DNA from: Micrococcales bacterium
Lineage (GTDB): Bacteria; Actinomycetota; Actinomycetes; Actinomycetales; Cellulomonadaceae
NCBI GenBank assembly: GCA_009783975.1
Contig: WRCL01000093.1
Location: 1 to 6,914, forward strand
Length of the DNA: 6,914 nucleotides
Direction: 5' to 3'
Positions 5,254-6,914 of this stretch are shown here, piece after piece. The first letter of the stretch is position 1; the number at the start of each line of letters is the position of its first letter. Position numbers and translations under genes: made by a program. A model generated the notes under the pieces. It made no database searches. It was not told the origin of the DNA and saw only the letters and a list, made by a program, of their open reading frames with translations.

Positions 5254-6914
5254 CGGTCTTCTCCTTCGTTCCTTCCAGGTCGTCTACGACAGGTGCGTCC
5301 TGGACGTCAGCGTCCGGGGCGGCAGGCACAGCTTTCTTCCCTGTCTTGCGTGGGGCCGCAGCCTTCTTCCCTGCCTTGTCTGGGGCGGGGGCCGCAGCCG
5401 ACGGCTCTACCTTGTCTTGGACGGGGGCGGCAGCCGGCTTGTCTGCTGTTTTCCCTTGTTTCGTCGGTGGTGGGCTGTGCTCAGCGGTGGACTCCACCTT
5501 CTGCGCGACAGCCTCGACTGTGGCACGGAAGCGACGGGCCCACGCGCTGTCGCTCTTGTCGGTGGAGGCGAACCTGATGTGGTTCGTCTCAGCATCCCAC
5601 GTCGCCCACATGCGCCGGTGCCGACAGGCGAACGTCACCGTAATGCCCAGGACGAGCAGGATCGACCCGACCCACATCCACGGTGCCCCAGGGTCCTGGC
5701 GGATCCGGATGAACGGCGATGTCTGCTCCCCGACGAAGGTGAACGTGTAGTTGCCGATCACCAGGTCGTCACCGGGGTCGAGGAGCGCCTCACCGACGAC
5801 GCTGTCTCCTTTGAGCACCTGAGCCATCACCTGGCCGGGCTGGAGGACGTAGTCATCTGGAGCTTCTCCGGGCAGGTACAACCCCTCCGCCGGAGGGAAC
5901 ACCATTGAGTCGTCGGTGGGGGTCACCGCCATGATCAGCACGAGGTCACCAGTGTTCAGCGGGGTGCCGTCCTCCTCACTGATGACGTCCACACCCTCCT
6001 CGACGACGATGAGCGCCATCGGGAGCCCCTCGAAGTCGCGGAGCATGGCGAAACCGTCGAACAGCACACCGTCGGGACCGGTCGCGGCGACAAGCACCCC
6101 GTGCGCGTAGCCGGACTGGTGGAACCGCACACCGTTGACGCCCAACGGGGAGTTGACCCGGACGTCCTTTTCGGCGACCTTCTTGCCGTGCCTGGTCACC
6201 ACCAGGCGCGAGACGTAGTCAGTGAACCGTCCATCGGTGATGGTGTCGTCGTACGACAGGGCCTGCACCCGCAGCGACGTCCCGTCGACCTTGACCGGGT
6301 CCCCGCCGACCGGGATGAGCTTGACGGTGTCGATACCGGTGTTCATGCTGATGACGACGGCGGCGATGATGACGACGAAGCTCAGGTGCGACACCGGAGC
6401 CCCGAAACCGCCCCAGGAGAAGCGGTCGGCGTAGACCGCTTTGGGGTGGTCGGCGTCGGTGAGGACCCGGTACCGCTGCTTGCGCAGCACCTCGCCCACG
6501 GTCGCCATCACAGTGACGTTGCCCTCTGGCACGGGGACAGCGGCGTGGTAGCGAGCCCCGTCGTAGGCCCGAGCCGGGACGACCCGGCGCGGGTGGCGCC
6601 AGTTCTTCCACAGCAGAGGCAGCCGGTGCGCGGTGCACGCAAGGATGCTCAGCGCGAGCAGCCCCGCGACGCCCATGAACAGCACCGACCGGTACACGTC
6701 GAACAACCCGAGGGCGTCGACGGGCGAGACGAGGCTGTCCAGCGGTGCGAACTTGCTGCGCCAGTACTCCAAGAACGCTGCGTACTGCTCAGGCTCCGCA
6801 CGTTCGGCGCTGGTCAGCTGGGGCTGGAGCAACGTGCCGATGAGGACGAGGACGGCCATCGCGATGATGAGGACCAGCCCGACGGTCTTGGAGTAGAAGA
6901 ACCGGTAGACCCAG
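5246..6914 (-). CDS. resB: Cytochrome c biogenesis protein ResB (5' end cut by window edge)
   Basis: The frame is open to the right edge. Codons before the internal ATG at 6859 read WVYRFFYSKTVGLVLIIA, the conserved start of ResB TM1, so the true start lies outside and 555 residues are visible. ResB (Ccs1) pairs with CcsB as the System II haem exporter and cytochrome c synthase. Visible order: TM1 about 9-30; TM2 about 75-94; TM3 about 174-191, opened by VSHLSF with H176; a large extracytoplasmic domain containing NSPLGVNGVRFHQSGY with H265; TM4 about 413-429; and a cytoplasmic tail from about 448. The last ~100 residues are Lys/Ala/Pro-rich, low complexity and encoded by imperfect tandem repeats, then end in an acidic stretch. 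This tail is an addition to the core family. The stop overlaps the ccsB start by 8 bp, indicating coupled translation. Confidence 0.95.
   Translation of the reverse strand, partial: WVYRFFYSKTVGLVLIIAMAVLVLIGTLLQPQLTSAERAEPEQYAAFLEYWRSKFAPLDSLVSPVDALGLFDVYRSVLFMGVAGLLALSILACTAHRLPLLWKNWRHPRRVVPARAYDGARYHAAVPVPEGNVTVMATVGEVLRKQRYRVLTDADHPKAVYADRFSWGGFGAPVSHLSFVVIIAAVVISMNTGIDTVKLIPVGGDPVKVDGTSLRVQALSYDDTITDGRFTDYVSRLVVTRHGKKVAEKDVRVNSPLGVNGVRFHQSGYAHGVLVAATGPDGVLFDGFAMLRDFEGLPMALIVVEEGVDVISEEDGTPLNTGDLVLIMAVTPTDDSMVFPPAEGLYLPGEAPDDYVLQPGQVMAQVLKGDSVVGEALLDPGDDLVIGNYTFTFVGEQTSPFIRIRQDPGAPWMWVGSILLVLGITVTFACRHRRMWATWDAETNHIRFASTDKSDSAWARRFRATVEAVAQKVESTAEHSPPPTKQGKTADKPAAAPVQDKVEPSAAAPAPDKAGKKAAAPRKTGKKAVPAAPDADVQDAPVVDDLEGTKEKTDE
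5331..5435 (-). repeat. Imperfect tandem repeats encoding the ResB tail
   Basis: Within the 3' end of resB, unit A (5331-5360) and unit B (5361-5396) are adjacent. They match at 26 of 30 aligned bases after allowing a 6-base insertion (GGGGGC type) in B. A third unit (5407-5435) matches 25 of 29 bases of 5371-5399. The encoded units are variants of PxDKAGKKAAAPRKTGKK. The 6-base difference and in-frame behaviour suggest replication slippage expanding a Lys/Ala/Pro linker. Confidence 0.65.

Noticed and set aside
4498..5577. 359-codon plus-strand open frame opposite ccsB and resB
   Set aside because: Antisense to two well-supported membrane protein genes; the C-terminal part reads through the resB repeats.
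5246..6859. resB starting at the ATG at 6859 as a complete gene
   Set aside because: The frame continues upstream with conserved TM1 residues (RFFYSKTVGLVLIIA), so that ATG is internal and the gene is cut by the window edge.
1..6914. CRISPR array, tRNA/rRNA genes, insertion sequence, phage or defence genes
   Set aside because: No regularly spaced repeats, no cloverleaf or rRNA core sequence, and no transposase, integrase or defence-type domain was seen; the content is housekeeping-like chromosomal DNA.

Overview
The window is GC-rich, codes densely, and looks like chromosomal DNA of a motile, respiring, high-GC Gram-positive bacterium (Actinomycetota). A Micrococcales member is plausible, but that is inference from protein flavour, not a match to a known genome. 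Supporting signs are the GC-biased third codon positions, an actinobacterial-type System II cytochrome c maturation cluster (ResB-CcsB-TlpA), a possible leaderless transcript, and hairpin terminators without a U-tract.

Layout from left to right. (1) 2-451, plus strand: the C-terminal part of an aminoglycoside/macrolide-phosphotransferase-fold protein that keeps the HGD triad but has lost both expected metal-binding residues. (2) 452-535: a convergent intergenic gap built around a long imperfect inverted repeat. (3) 536-1852, minus strand: a stand-alone TrpB2-type tryptophan synthase beta-like enzyme with no trpA next to it. (4) 1853-2066: a non-coding gap with a candidate promoter for the trpB-like gene and a 13-bp GC hairpin just after the next gene. 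(5) 2067-3644, minus strand: a transmembrane methyl-accepting chemotaxis protein with a four-helix-bundle sensor. (6) 3645-3740: a leader/terminator region. (7) 3741-6914, minus strand: three overlapping genes transcribed in the order resB (cut by the right edge), ccsB, tlpA/resA-like.

How they work together. ResB and CcsB together form the System II haem exporter and cytochrome c synthase. The membrane-anchored thioredoxin-like protein would keep the apocytochrome CxxCH cysteines reduced. The thiol-electron donor CcdA is not in the window and may lie just upstream of resB. The chemoreceptor and the TrpB-like enzyme lie downstream on the same strand, but each is separated by a gap with terminator-like structure, so they are probably independent units.

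I do not see a convincing undescribed multi-gene system here. The observations most worth a second look are the phosphotransferase-like protein with degenerate metal ligands, the imperfect tandem repeats encoding the Lys/Ala/Pro tail of ResB, the CSTC active site of the thioredoxin-like protein, and the structured intergenic gaps.
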